12,196 nt of DNA from Rhodospirillaceae bacterium (lineage in GTDB: Bacteria > Pseudomonadota > Alphaproteobacteria > SP197). A program made the position numbers and the translations under genes. The DNA lies in assembly GCA_018700655.1 (NCBI GenBank), contig JABIUG010000312.1, positions 1 to 12,196 of the forward strand. The letters are read 5' to 3'. Within the stretch, counting starts at the first letter, position 1. Every line of letters begins with the position of its first letter. The notes beneath the pieces are model-generated. The model was not told the DNA's origin and made no database searches. It worked only from the letters and a program-made list of their open reading frames with translations. Positions 6,804-12,196 of this stretch are shown here, piece after piece.

Positions 6804-7388
6804 ATGACGCCCAGAACCCTCGCCGTCGTCGCCCTGATTGCCCTGGCCGCTCCGATGTTGAGCGGCTGTGTCAGCATGGCGATCGGCGCCGCAGCCACGA
6901 CCGGCGTCGCGGCCGCCGAAGAACGCACCATGGGTGACGTGGTCGATGATTTTACGACCAATGCCCAAATCAACGGCGACCTGTTCGCCTACAGCGAACG
7001 TCTCTTCCAGGATGTTTCGATCGATGTCACCGAGGGGCGTGTCCTGCTCACCGGCAAGGTTCCAAGCCCCGACGACCGGGTCGATGCGGTCCGGATCGCC
7101 TGGCAGACCGACGGCGTGGTCGAGGTCATCAACGAGATCCAGGTCACCGAAACCGGTGGAGTCGAGAGTTACCTCAACGACGTACGCATCTCCAACGAAC
7201 TGCGTGCCGATCTGCTGTTCGATGGCGGAGTCGACTCGATCAACTACAATGTCGAGACCGTGGGCGGCATCATCTACCTGACCGGCATCGCCCGGAACCA
7301 GGCAGAGCTCGATCTGGTGGTCGACCACGCGCGCACGATCTCGGGCGTCAAGGAAATCATCAGCCATGTACGGGTCAAGAGTTCCTGA
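6804..7388 (+). CDS. BON-domain outer-membrane lipoprotein, DolP/YraP-like
   Basis: The 194-residue product starts at ATG 6804, with GGAG at 6791-6794 as ribosome site. Residues 1-21 form a lipoprotein signal ending in lipobox LSGC (Cys22). Two BON domains follow, about 48-115 (DDFTTNAQINGDLF to VVEVINEIQV) and 125-192 (NDVRISNELRADLL to VKEIISHVRV), each with the G-x-V/I-x-L-T-G strand (GRVLLTGKV; GGIIYLTGIA). This is the layout of E. coli DolP, a phospholipid-binding protein supporting outer-membrane integrity. Its place after yraN and close to the LppC gene mirrors the E. coli lpoA-yraN-diaA-dolP cluster, with diaA missing. It probably has its own promoter upstream. Orthology to dolP is likely but not proved. 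Confidence 0.88.
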   Translation: MTPRTLAVVALIALAAPMLSGCVSMAIGAAATTGVAAAEERTMGDVVDDFTTNAQINGDLFAYSERLFQDVSIDVTEGRVLLTGKVPSPDDRVDAVRIAWQTDGVVEVINEIQVTETGGVESYLNDVRISNELRADLLFDGGVDSINYNVETVGGIIYLTGIARNQAELDLVVDHARTISGVKEIISHVRVKSS

Positions 7389-7414
7389 CGGGCACATCCT
7401 GGTGCACGCCCGTC
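7387..7414 (+). terminator. Hairpin at the stop codon of the BON lipoprotein gene
   Basis: GACGGGC (7387-7393) and GCCCGTC (7408-7414) form a perfect seven-base GC-rich stem with a 14-base loop that can fold further (CAC/GTG). It begins inside the TGA. No T-run follows, so it may act as a weak terminator or as a 3' end stabiliser. The next gene is on the other strand, so a 3' transcript end is expected here. Confidence 0.45.
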
Positions 7415-7539
7415 GACGCGCCACTGCCGCCACTGCATTGTCGTAACCAGCCAGTATTGCCCCTAATTCTCACCAGAAATGCGGGTAGGCAAATGCACGG
7501 GGAAGTCAAACGATGTCGATCCTTGTGGGCGGCCCTGCA

Positions 7540-7902
7540 TCACTCAGGGGCAGCGGCGATCACGACCATTTCGACAAGGTTGTAGCCGGCGAGGCCCGCT
7601 TCGACACAAGCGCGTTGGGGCCAGTGGGCAGGGTCGTCGCTGATCCAGGCAACCCAGGCGCGGTCCATCTCCACCTTGTCGCGCATCCTGGCGAGATAGA
7701 CCGTGACATTGATCAGCCGGGTCTTGTCGGTACCGAGGTCGGCCAGGATGCCGTCGATGACCAGAAGCGCGTTCAAGGTCTGGGCATGGATATCGGGCAC
7801 GTCGTCGGTCGAGGTGGCCACTGCCCATGCAAAGCCATTATAGGACGAACCAGCGGTACGGCCCTGTGCGCCACCTGCCACGCGCCGGATATCAAGCATC
7901 AT
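7540..7902 (-). CDS. RidA/YjgF/YER057c family protein
   Basis: RidA-type proteins form cytoplasmic trimers; the best known hydrolyse reactive enamine/imine intermediates released by PLP enzymes. The product is 120 residues from ATG 7902. It has the NGFAWAVATS strand, QTLNALLVIDGILADLGTDKTRLINVTVYLARM (the conserved Q-x-x-x-x-l-x-N-l helix followed by the strand) and the C-terminal QRACVEAGLAGYNLVEMVVIAA, in which the Arg before CVE corresponds to the catalytic Arg of RidA. The canonical N-terminal G-x-y-s-q region is diverged, so it may belong to another Rid subgroup with different chemistry. AAGG lies five bases before ATG 7902; ATG 7899 and GTG 7914 are alternatives. Divergent from gshB. 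Confidence 0.85.
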   Translation of the reverse strand: MMLDIRRVAGGAQGRTAGSSYNGFAWAVATSTDDVPDIHAQTLNALLVIDGILADLGTDKTRLINVTVYLARMRDKVEMDRAWVAWISDDPAHWPQRACVEAGLAGYNLVEMVVIAAAPE

Positions 7903-8080
7903 GATTGCCTTCACAAAACACTGGGGTGAAAATGCTGCGGTTGAGTCAGTATGTCATGACGCATTCCCGATCGACAGGGCCATGGGCGGTCAACTCCTGG
8001 TTCCAAGTGGCGCTTATCTGTTTTAAGCAGGTATCGCGGTTAAGAGCCGCTCCCGTTCCCGCAGCCCCGAGACCCCGGCC

Positions 8081-9022
8081 ATGACCCTTTCCGTTGCCGT
8101 TCAGATGGACCCCGTCGAGTCGATCGACATCGACGCGGACACCACCTTCGTGATGGCGCTCGAAGCCCAGGACCGCAGCCATGCGGTCTATTATTACCAG
8201 CCCCGCGATCTGGTCTTCCGTGAAGGCAGGGTCGAAGCCTATGCCAGACCGATGCATTTGCGCCGCACCAAGGGCGATCACGTCACCCTGGGAAATGTCG
8301 CATGCATGGATCTCTCGAAGATGGATGTTGTCCTGATGCGCCAGGATCCGCCCTTCGATATGTCCTACATCACGGCGACCCATCTGCTGGAAAAAATCCA
8401 CCCGAAGACCCTGGTGGTAAACGACCCGGCGGAGGTCAGGAACGCCCCTGAAAAGCTCTTTGTCACCGGCTTCGACGGCGTCATGCCGCCAACCCTGATC
8501 ACCTCTTCGGCCCAGGCGATCCGCGAGTTTCGCGACGAACACCAGGACATCATCGTCAAGCCGCTCTATGGCAATGGCGGTGCGGGCGTTTTCCACATCA
8601 CACCGGGCGACGAAAACCTGGCTTCGCTTCTCGAGATGTTCGACCAGATGTTCCCTGAGCCGCTGATCGTGCAGAAGTACCTGCCCGAAGTGCGCGAAGG
8701 CGACAAACGCATCATCCTGATCGACGGCAAACCGGTCGGTGCGATCAACCGCATCCCCGCAGCAGGCGAATCGCGCTCCAACATGCATGTCGGCGGCCGC
8801 CCCGTATCCTCGACCCTGACCCGGCGCGAGCGCGAAATCTGCGAGATCATCGGCCCGGAACTGGCAAGACGCGGCATGATCCTGGTCGGCATCGACGTGA
8901 TCGGCGACTGGCTGACCGAGATCAACGTGACATCGCCGACTGGTCTCCAGGAGATCAACCGGTTCGATGACACCAAGCTCGAATCCATCCTTTGGGATGC
9001 GATCGAGAAAAAACTGAACTAG
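8081..9022 (+). CDS. gshB: Glutathione synthetase (ATP-grasp)
   Basis: GshB ligates glycine to gamma-glutamylcysteine using ATP, the second step of glutathione synthesis in the cytoplasm. The 313-residue length is typical. Motifs: VAVQMDPVESIDIDADTTF at the N-terminus, VVLMRQDPPFDMSYITATHLLE (83-104), VVNDPAEVRNAPEKLF (112-127), the ATP-grasp lysine strand VKPLYGNGGAGVF (159-171), QKYLPEVREGDKRIILIDG (198-216) and the metal-binding LTEINVTSPTGLQEIN (278-293). gshA is not in the window. It lies on its own between ridA (divergent, 178 bases) and the Hpt gene (convergent, 60 bases). No convincing promoter is visible in the upstream spacer. Confidence 0.96.
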   Translation: MTLSVAVQMDPVESIDIDADTTFVMALEAQDRSHAVYYYQPRDLVFREGRVEAYARPMHLRRTKGDHVTLGNVACMDLSKMDVVLMRQDPPFDMSYITATHLLEKIHPKTLVVNDPAEVRNAPEKLFVTGFDGVMPPTLITSSAQAIREFRDEHQDIIVKPLYGNGGAGVFHITPGDENLASLLEMFDQMFPEPLIVQKYLPEVREGDKRIILIDGKPVGAINRIPAAGESRSNMHVGGRPVSSTLTRREREICEIIGPELARRGMILVGIDVIGDWLTEINVTSPTGLQEINRFDDTKLESILWDAIEKKLN

Positions 9023-9082
9023 ATCGGATTGACGGTTCGGGTTGACCTCATCTGAACGGGATAGGCTTCGGACGAATAGCCC

Positions 9083-9469
9083 TCAGGCGGCCACAGCCTC
9101 ATCGATCAATGCCGGCAATTCGTCGACCATGGCGTCGAGTTCTGTCAGCAGAGCCTTGACTGCGGGGCCGATCGCTTCAGTGTCCTCCAGGCGGACCGCG
9201 ACCTGGACTGCGTCGGCCAGTCGTGAGGTTCGTTTGACCCCAAGGTTGCCGGCGGTCGAGACCAGATTGTGGGATTCACGATAAAGCGTCTCGTTGTCGC
9301 CGCTCTGATACGCAGCCTCAAGCAGACCGCGTTGCGAACCGGCCTGTTCGAGGAATTCCGCAATAAAAGCGTGCACGCTGTCGCTGCCAAGCATCCCGAT
9401 CAGTGATTCAACCACCGACCGATCGATGCGCGGTACTATCGTTTCACCTGTGCCTTTAAATCCAGCCAT
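9083..9469 (-). CDS. Stand-alone Hpt (histidine phosphotransfer) domain protein
   Basis: Hpt proteins relay phosphoryl groups between receiver domains in multistep phosphorelays. The 128-residue product is a single Hpt helical bundle: IDRSVVESLIGMLG..SVHAFIAEFLEQA at the start, then the phosphorylation motif RESHNLVSTAGNLGV with His67 as the accepting residue (usual form H-x-L-K-G-x-x-x-x-x-G). Here Lys-Gly after His-x-Leu is replaced by Val-Ser, so interaction with receivers may differ from the standard. No kinase or receiver gene is adjacent. It is the last gene of a minus-strand series, 63 bases after the methyltransferase gene, so it may be cotranscribed or have its own promoter. Confidence 0.85.
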   Translation of the reverse strand: MAGFKGTGETIVPRIDRSVVESLIGMLGSDSVHAFIAEFLEQAGSQRGLLEAAYQSGDNETLYRESHNLVSTAGNLGVKRTSRLADAVQVAVRLEDTEAIGPAVKALLTELDAMVDELPALIDEAVAA

Positions 9470-9532
9470 GTGTCACTTTCCCGAGACGCGCAGCATTGTC
9501 AACCAAAGCTGATCTGTTGGCGATAACGATCA

Positions 9533-10018
9533 TCACACCTTTTGCATGTGGTAACGCCCCGTCGCGACACCTTCGGGCAAGGCAAGCGCAGTCCAGCCAT
9601 CATGCGGTACCGGCTGGTCGCTGACCACGACGGCACCCGGTGCCAGAACATGCGGCAACATACCCACAAGCCAGGCGCCAAGCGCCAGACTGGCCTGTTT
9701 GTCGCCCGAGCCGATGTCGACATGCGCCATCACGGCTGTCGCTCCGAGCCGGTCAGCCGCCGCCGGCAGGGTTTGCGAAAGATCACCCAGGAACATGTGC
9801 CCGGCATCGGGAATGCAATCTGGATGCGCTGCTATCTGGCGGTCGAAGCAGAAGATCTCGCGACCGGGCATCAGCTCGCGCAAGTGATCGTAAGTGCGTC
9901 CATTGCCCAGCCCGAGCTCAAGCACGGGCCCAGGCCGATCCACGATCGCCCGGGCAGCCGCGCCCAGACAGGCCCGTTGGGCCTCCAGCCGACGGATCAC
10001 ACTATCGAGGCGACTCAT
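9533..10018 (-). CDS. Small class I SAM-dependent methyltransferase
   Basis: The 161-residue product has a minimal Rossmann methyltransferase core: an N-terminal helix with several Arg, motif I VLELGLGNGRTYDHLRE (32-48), the strand-2 end IFCFDR with Asp59 probably binding SAM ribose, GDLSQTL (78-84), AVMAHVDIGSGDKQAS (95-110) and the later strand VLAPGAVVVSDQPV (124-137). It resembles a small alphaproteobacterial family (Pfam Methyltransf_17-like, from memory). The substrate is unknown, and no substrate-recognition domain is visible. It sits 22 bases downstream of the cNMP-binding gene, suggesting cotranscription. Confidence is good for fold, low for any substrate. Confidence 0.78.
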   Translation of the reverse strand: MSRLDSVIRRLEAQRACLGAAARAIVDRPGPVLELGLGNGRTYDHLRELMPGREIFCFDRQIAAHPDCIPDAGHMFLGDLSQTLPAAADRLGATAVMAHVDIGSGDKQASLALGAWLVGMLPHVLAPGAVVVSDQPVPHDGWTALALPEGVATGRYHMQKV

Positions 10019-10040
10019 GGCCGCGTGGGCTCATGGCGAC

Positions 10041-10508
10041 TCAATTGCGGGGCTCCACCGGGCGCTGCGAAACGGCTTCGCGCAGCTGTGCCGTGGTGCG
10101 TTCCACGCGCCGCGCCAGTTCGCGCATGATCTCGATCGACATCGACGGGAACTGACAGACCAGCTGGAAAAAAAGATCCTTGGAAATCATCAGCGTTTCG
10201 ACATCGCTCTTGGCCTTGACCGTCGCCGTGCGTGGCACATCACATAGAATCGCTGTTTCGCCGACGAAGTCGTTGGTCTTGAGCGTCGCGACCGTGACCT
10301 GCCCGCTATCGGTGTCGACCAGTACGTCGGCCTCGCCGGCAATGATGATGTATGCGGAATCGCCCTCGTCACCCTGATGGCACAGCACATCGCCGACATT
10401 GAAGGTCAGTCTCTCGGCGGTAAACGCCAGCAGCTTCAGCTTGCTCGGCTCGATCTTGGAAAACAAAGGAATGTTGCGCAGCAGATCGACATCCTGTTGC
10501 AGGCTCAT
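10041..10508 (-). CDS. Stand-alone cyclic nucleotide-binding domain protein
   Basis: The 155-residue product is a single cNMP-binding beta-roll with a C-terminal helix and no helix-turn-helix, so it is not a Crp-type transcription factor. It opens with LLRNIPLFSKIEPSKLKLLA, has GDVLCHQGDEGDSAYIIIAGEADV (39-62) and a complete phosphate-binding cassette, VGETAILCDVPRTATV (82-97), in which Glu84 and Arg93 are the residues that usually contact the ribose and phosphate. The intact cassette suggests real cAMP or cGMP binding. A strong ribosome site AAGGAGAG lies at 10522-10515. It follows the ABC-type gene by 25 bases; the two are probably cotranscribed and may work together. Confidence 0.87.
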   Translation of the reverse strand: MSLQQDVDLLRNIPLFSKIEPSKLKLLAFTAERLTFNVGDVLCHQGDEGDSAYIIIAGEADVLVDTDSGQVTVATLKTNDFVGETAILCDVPRTATVKAKSDVETLMISKDLFFQLVCQFPSMSIEIMRELARRVERTTAQLREAVSQRPVEPRN

Positions 10509-10514
10509 GAAACG

Positions 10515-10522
10515 CTCTCCTT
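10515..10522 (-). promoter_or_regulatory. Strong Shine-Dalgarno site of the cNMP-binding gene
   Basis: AAGGAGAG on the minus strand, six bases before ATG 10508, is the best ribosome-binding site in the window. It fixes the start and suggests the small protein is made at higher level than its neighbours. Confidence 0.7.
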
Positions 10523-10533
10523 GCTCGATCGCA

Positions 10534-12196
10534 TCATTCCGCCGCTACCAGGTCGGGCAGCGTCGACTGTTTGGCCATCAATTCTTCGTACGAACCCTTT
10601 TCGGCAACCTTGCCGCCCTTCATGACGACAACCTGATCGAATCCTTCCGCCTGGCTGGGCCGGTGCATGGCCCAGATCAACGCCCGGCCGCGGAATTCTT
10701 CGCGTACCTTGTTCAATATGGTGGTTTGTGTGCTGCCATCCAACGCTGCGGTCGCTTCGGCCATGACCATGACCTGAGGACGTTTCAGAATTGACCTGGC
10801 AATCGCGGTCTTCTGACGCTGCGCCGGTGACAGACGCGAACCGCCGATACCGACTTCGAAATCGAGCCCGACCTCGACCACATCCGAGCGCAGATTGAGG
10901 CTCTCGATGACCTCGGAAATCAGGTCGCCGATCTTGGCCTGGGCCTGGGCACGGCCATAGGAGAGTTTGCCGAAAAGAATGTTGTCCTGCAGGGATGAGG
11001 CGGCGTTGTAGCGATCGCGATCAAAGAATTCCACCGCTCCGGCAAGCTCTTCGGGCAGGCCTTCGGCAAAGCTCTGACGCGCTTCCAGGATGCGCGCCTG
11101 GATCGTGCCATCAAGCAGGCCGAGGCGATGGCGGGCCGGTGCCAGCTTGAACGGCAGGGCCAGCAGAAGCCGGCGTTCTTCTTCTTCCAGGCCCTCCAGA
11201 CCATCGCGATCAACCTTGCGCAAGATCGCTTGATAATCAGGCAGATCATCCAGCGAGATGAACGAGAACTGCGAAAAATACTCATGATCGGGCGGCAGGT
11301 CGGCAAACAGTTCGACCATGGTCTGGGCGACCTCGTGACCGATCTTGAGGAAATCCTCGATCAGATCGATCTCGCCCAGCACCTTCATGACGTATTCGTT
11401 CTCGGGCAGACGCTCGAGATCAAAGGCGTCGCCCACCGGGGTACCAAACAGCAGGTTCTCGCCCACTGTTGCGTTTGAATTGTAGGCCGTGCGCTCGAAC
11501 GGCTCGACCAGGCCCTTGTACGAATCCTCAGCCAGGCGTTTTTCGAGCATGCTCCGTGCTTCAAGCAGATGTTCGGCGGCCTGTGGCCGGGTTTCCGGGT
11601 CAAGTCTGCCGCGCAACCCGAGCTGATAGACATCCTCTTCCATGTCGGCGATCGACAACGCATTGCGCACGGCCGCAATCAATCCGCCTACGCCTTCGGC
11701 GCCCGCCTGGGCCAGGTCGACCCAGTCCGCACCGACATCATCAGGACTGTTGGCCGTCTTGACCGACTCCGCCTGTATACGATCCTGCTTGCGACGCTCT
11801 TCGTCGTTGGTGAACACACGAGGGCCCTGAGGCGTCTGGCGCAGACCGTAGAGCAAGTTGTTCATCAAGGAAGCCGAGAACAGGGCAGTTGAGGCTCCGA
11901 CAAATCCAATGCGGCGGCCTGACACGGCTTCCGGCAGAATTTCACTCTCGATCCCGCCGAACGAAAGCTTGCCGCCGGAGTTATCGATCAGGCGTGCGAG
12001 CAAGAGCGCCGCGCGATCCTTGGCACTGCTGGCATCGCCGACCAGCGCCACATGGCTGTCGAGCGCCATCTCGAAACTGAAGCCATCAATCAGGGTGTCG
12101 CCGTCTTCCTCGTATTTGACATTGACCGCCGACAATTCGCCCTGGAACGGCCCGACCTCGGCATCTCCGCTCACGACCTCGTCTTCGCGCATGCCC
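10534..12196 (-). CDS. ABC transporter-type ATPase domain with degenerate nucleotide site (5' end outside window)
   Basis: The frame is open past the right edge, and ATG 12192 lies just before the nucleotide-binding domain, so a membrane domain is probably encoded beyond it; numbering here is from ATG 12192. The opening ELSAVNVKYEEDGDTLIDGFSFEM is ABC-exporter-like. The Walker A position reads GDASSAKD (52-59): Lys58 is kept, but two glycines and the Ser/Thr are lost. The Q-loop (FVGAS, 97-101) lacks Gln. The signature is LSPAQ (454-458) and Walker B is VMVMAEATAALD, with Ala478 for Asp and Glu479 kept. His510 and the C-terminal VVVMKGGKVAEKGSYEELM remain. An insertion of about 340 residues separates Q-loop and signature and holds duplicated segments (209-250, 368-408). 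ATP hydrolysis is doubtful. Confidence 0.82.
   Translation of the reverse strand, partial: GMREDEVVSGDAEVGPFQGELSAVNVKYEEDGDTLIDGFSFEMALDSHVALVGDASSAKDRAALLLARLIDNSGGKLSFGGIESEILPEAVSGRRIGFVGASTALFSASLMNNLLYGLRQTPQGPRVFTNDEERRKQDRIQAESVKTANSPDDVGADWVDLAQAGAEGVGGLIAAVRNALSIADMEEDVYQLGLRGRLDPETRPQAAEHLLEARSMLEKRLAEDSYKGLVEPFERTAYNSNATVGENLLFGTPVGDAFDLERLPENEYVMKVLGEIDLIEDFLKIGHEVAQTMVELFADLPPDHEYFSQFSFISLDDLPDYQAILRKVDRDGLEGLEEEERRLLLALPFKLAPARHRLGLLDGTIQARILEARQSFAEGLPEELAGAVEFFDRDRYNAASSLQDNILFGKLSYGRAQAQAKIGDLISEVIESLNLRSDVVEVGLDFEVGIGGSRLSPAQRQKTAIARSILKRPQVMVMAEATAALDGSTQTTILNKVREEFRGRALIWAMHRPSQAEGFDQVVVMKGGKVAEKGSYEELMAKQSTLPDLVAAE
11001..11569 (-). repeat. Internal duplication inside the ABC-type protein
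   Basis: Residues about 209-250 (starting LLEARS, ending VGENLLFG) and 368-408 (starting ILEARQ, ending LQDNILFG) align almost without gaps, with about 16 identities in 41 positions by eye, including LEAR, VE-x-F and N-x-LFG. A third, shorter relative, SASLMNNLLYG (106-116), is the normal post-Q-loop element of an ABC domain. The inserted region thus appears to contain repeated copies of that element. Confidence 0.5.

Noticed and set aside
6582..7433. 283-codon open frame on the minus strand
   Set aside because: It is antisense to the BON lipoprotein, which has a signal peptide, lipobox, ribosome site and two domains; the opposite frame has none.
7946..8788. 280-codon open frame on the minus strand
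   Set aside because: It covers gshB in antisense and has no recognisable domain.
9023..9082. Terminator between gshB and the Hpt gene
   Set aside because: Only four-base or bulged stems with tight loops can be drawn and no T-run is present.
9474..9502. Promoter for the Hpt gene from a perfect TTGACA on the minus strand (9502-9497)
   Set aside because: Seventeen bases on, the sequence is AAAGTG, a poor -10, and transcription would start at or after the ATG.
9510..9532. TGATC/GATCA inverted repeat after the methyltransferase stop
   Set aside because: Five-base arms with a 13-base loop are easily found by chance in DNA of this size.
12190..12192. ATG 12192 as true start of the ABC-type gene
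   Set aside because: The frame is open to the window edge and the protein would begin at the NBD linker, so the gene very probably extends outside.

Overview
The window is GC-rich, densely coding chromosomal DNA. Gene content and order (hrcA-grpE divergent from rph-rdgB-hemW; an LppC lipoprotein, yraN, a BON lipoprotein and gshB close together) point to an alphaproteobacterium, probably Rhodospirillales-like. This is inferred from synteny and protein character; there is no marker gene for finer placement. I see no tRNA, rRNA, insertion sequence, CRISPR array or prophage gene, and no gene-free stretch over 300 bases.

Left part (1-4881). The 3' end of an ArsR-type regulator gene runs off the left edge and converges on the heat-shock pair hrcA-grpE (minus strand). 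hrcA is divergent from a tightly packed plus-strand operon: rph (RNase PH), rdgB (dITP/XTP pyrophosphatase) and hemW (radical-SAM haem chaperone). Stop and start codons overlap at both junctions. The hrcA-rph spacer has a plausible hrcA promoter but no recognisable complete CIRCE operator.

Middle part (4888-9022). This is an envelope and housekeeping block: an LppC/LpoA-like lipoprotein (minus) divergent from yraN, followed by a two-BON-domain DolP/YraP-like lipoprotein. It matches the E. coli lpoA-yraN-diaA-dolP neighbourhood. rsmI, which commonly sits beside lppC/yraN, is absent here. yraN is cut by an in-frame TAA, yet a family-like C-terminus continues in the same frame up to a second stop. 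A RidA-family gene (minus) and gshB (glutathione synthetase, plus) follow as a divergent pair.

Right part (9083-12196). Four minus-strand genes look like one transcription unit: an ABC-type protein (5' end beyond the right edge), a small stand-alone cyclic-nucleotide-binding protein, a small SAM-dependent methyltransferase and a stand-alone Hpt phosphotransfer protein. The ABC protein is the strangest object in the window. Its Walker A, Q-loop, signature and Walker B motifs are all altered, and a roughly 340-residue insertion between Q-loop and signature contains an internally duplicated segment. With cNMP-binding and Hpt partners, it could be a signal-responsive module rather than an ordinary ATP-driven exporter. 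That role is inference; the motif changes and the repeat are visible directly.
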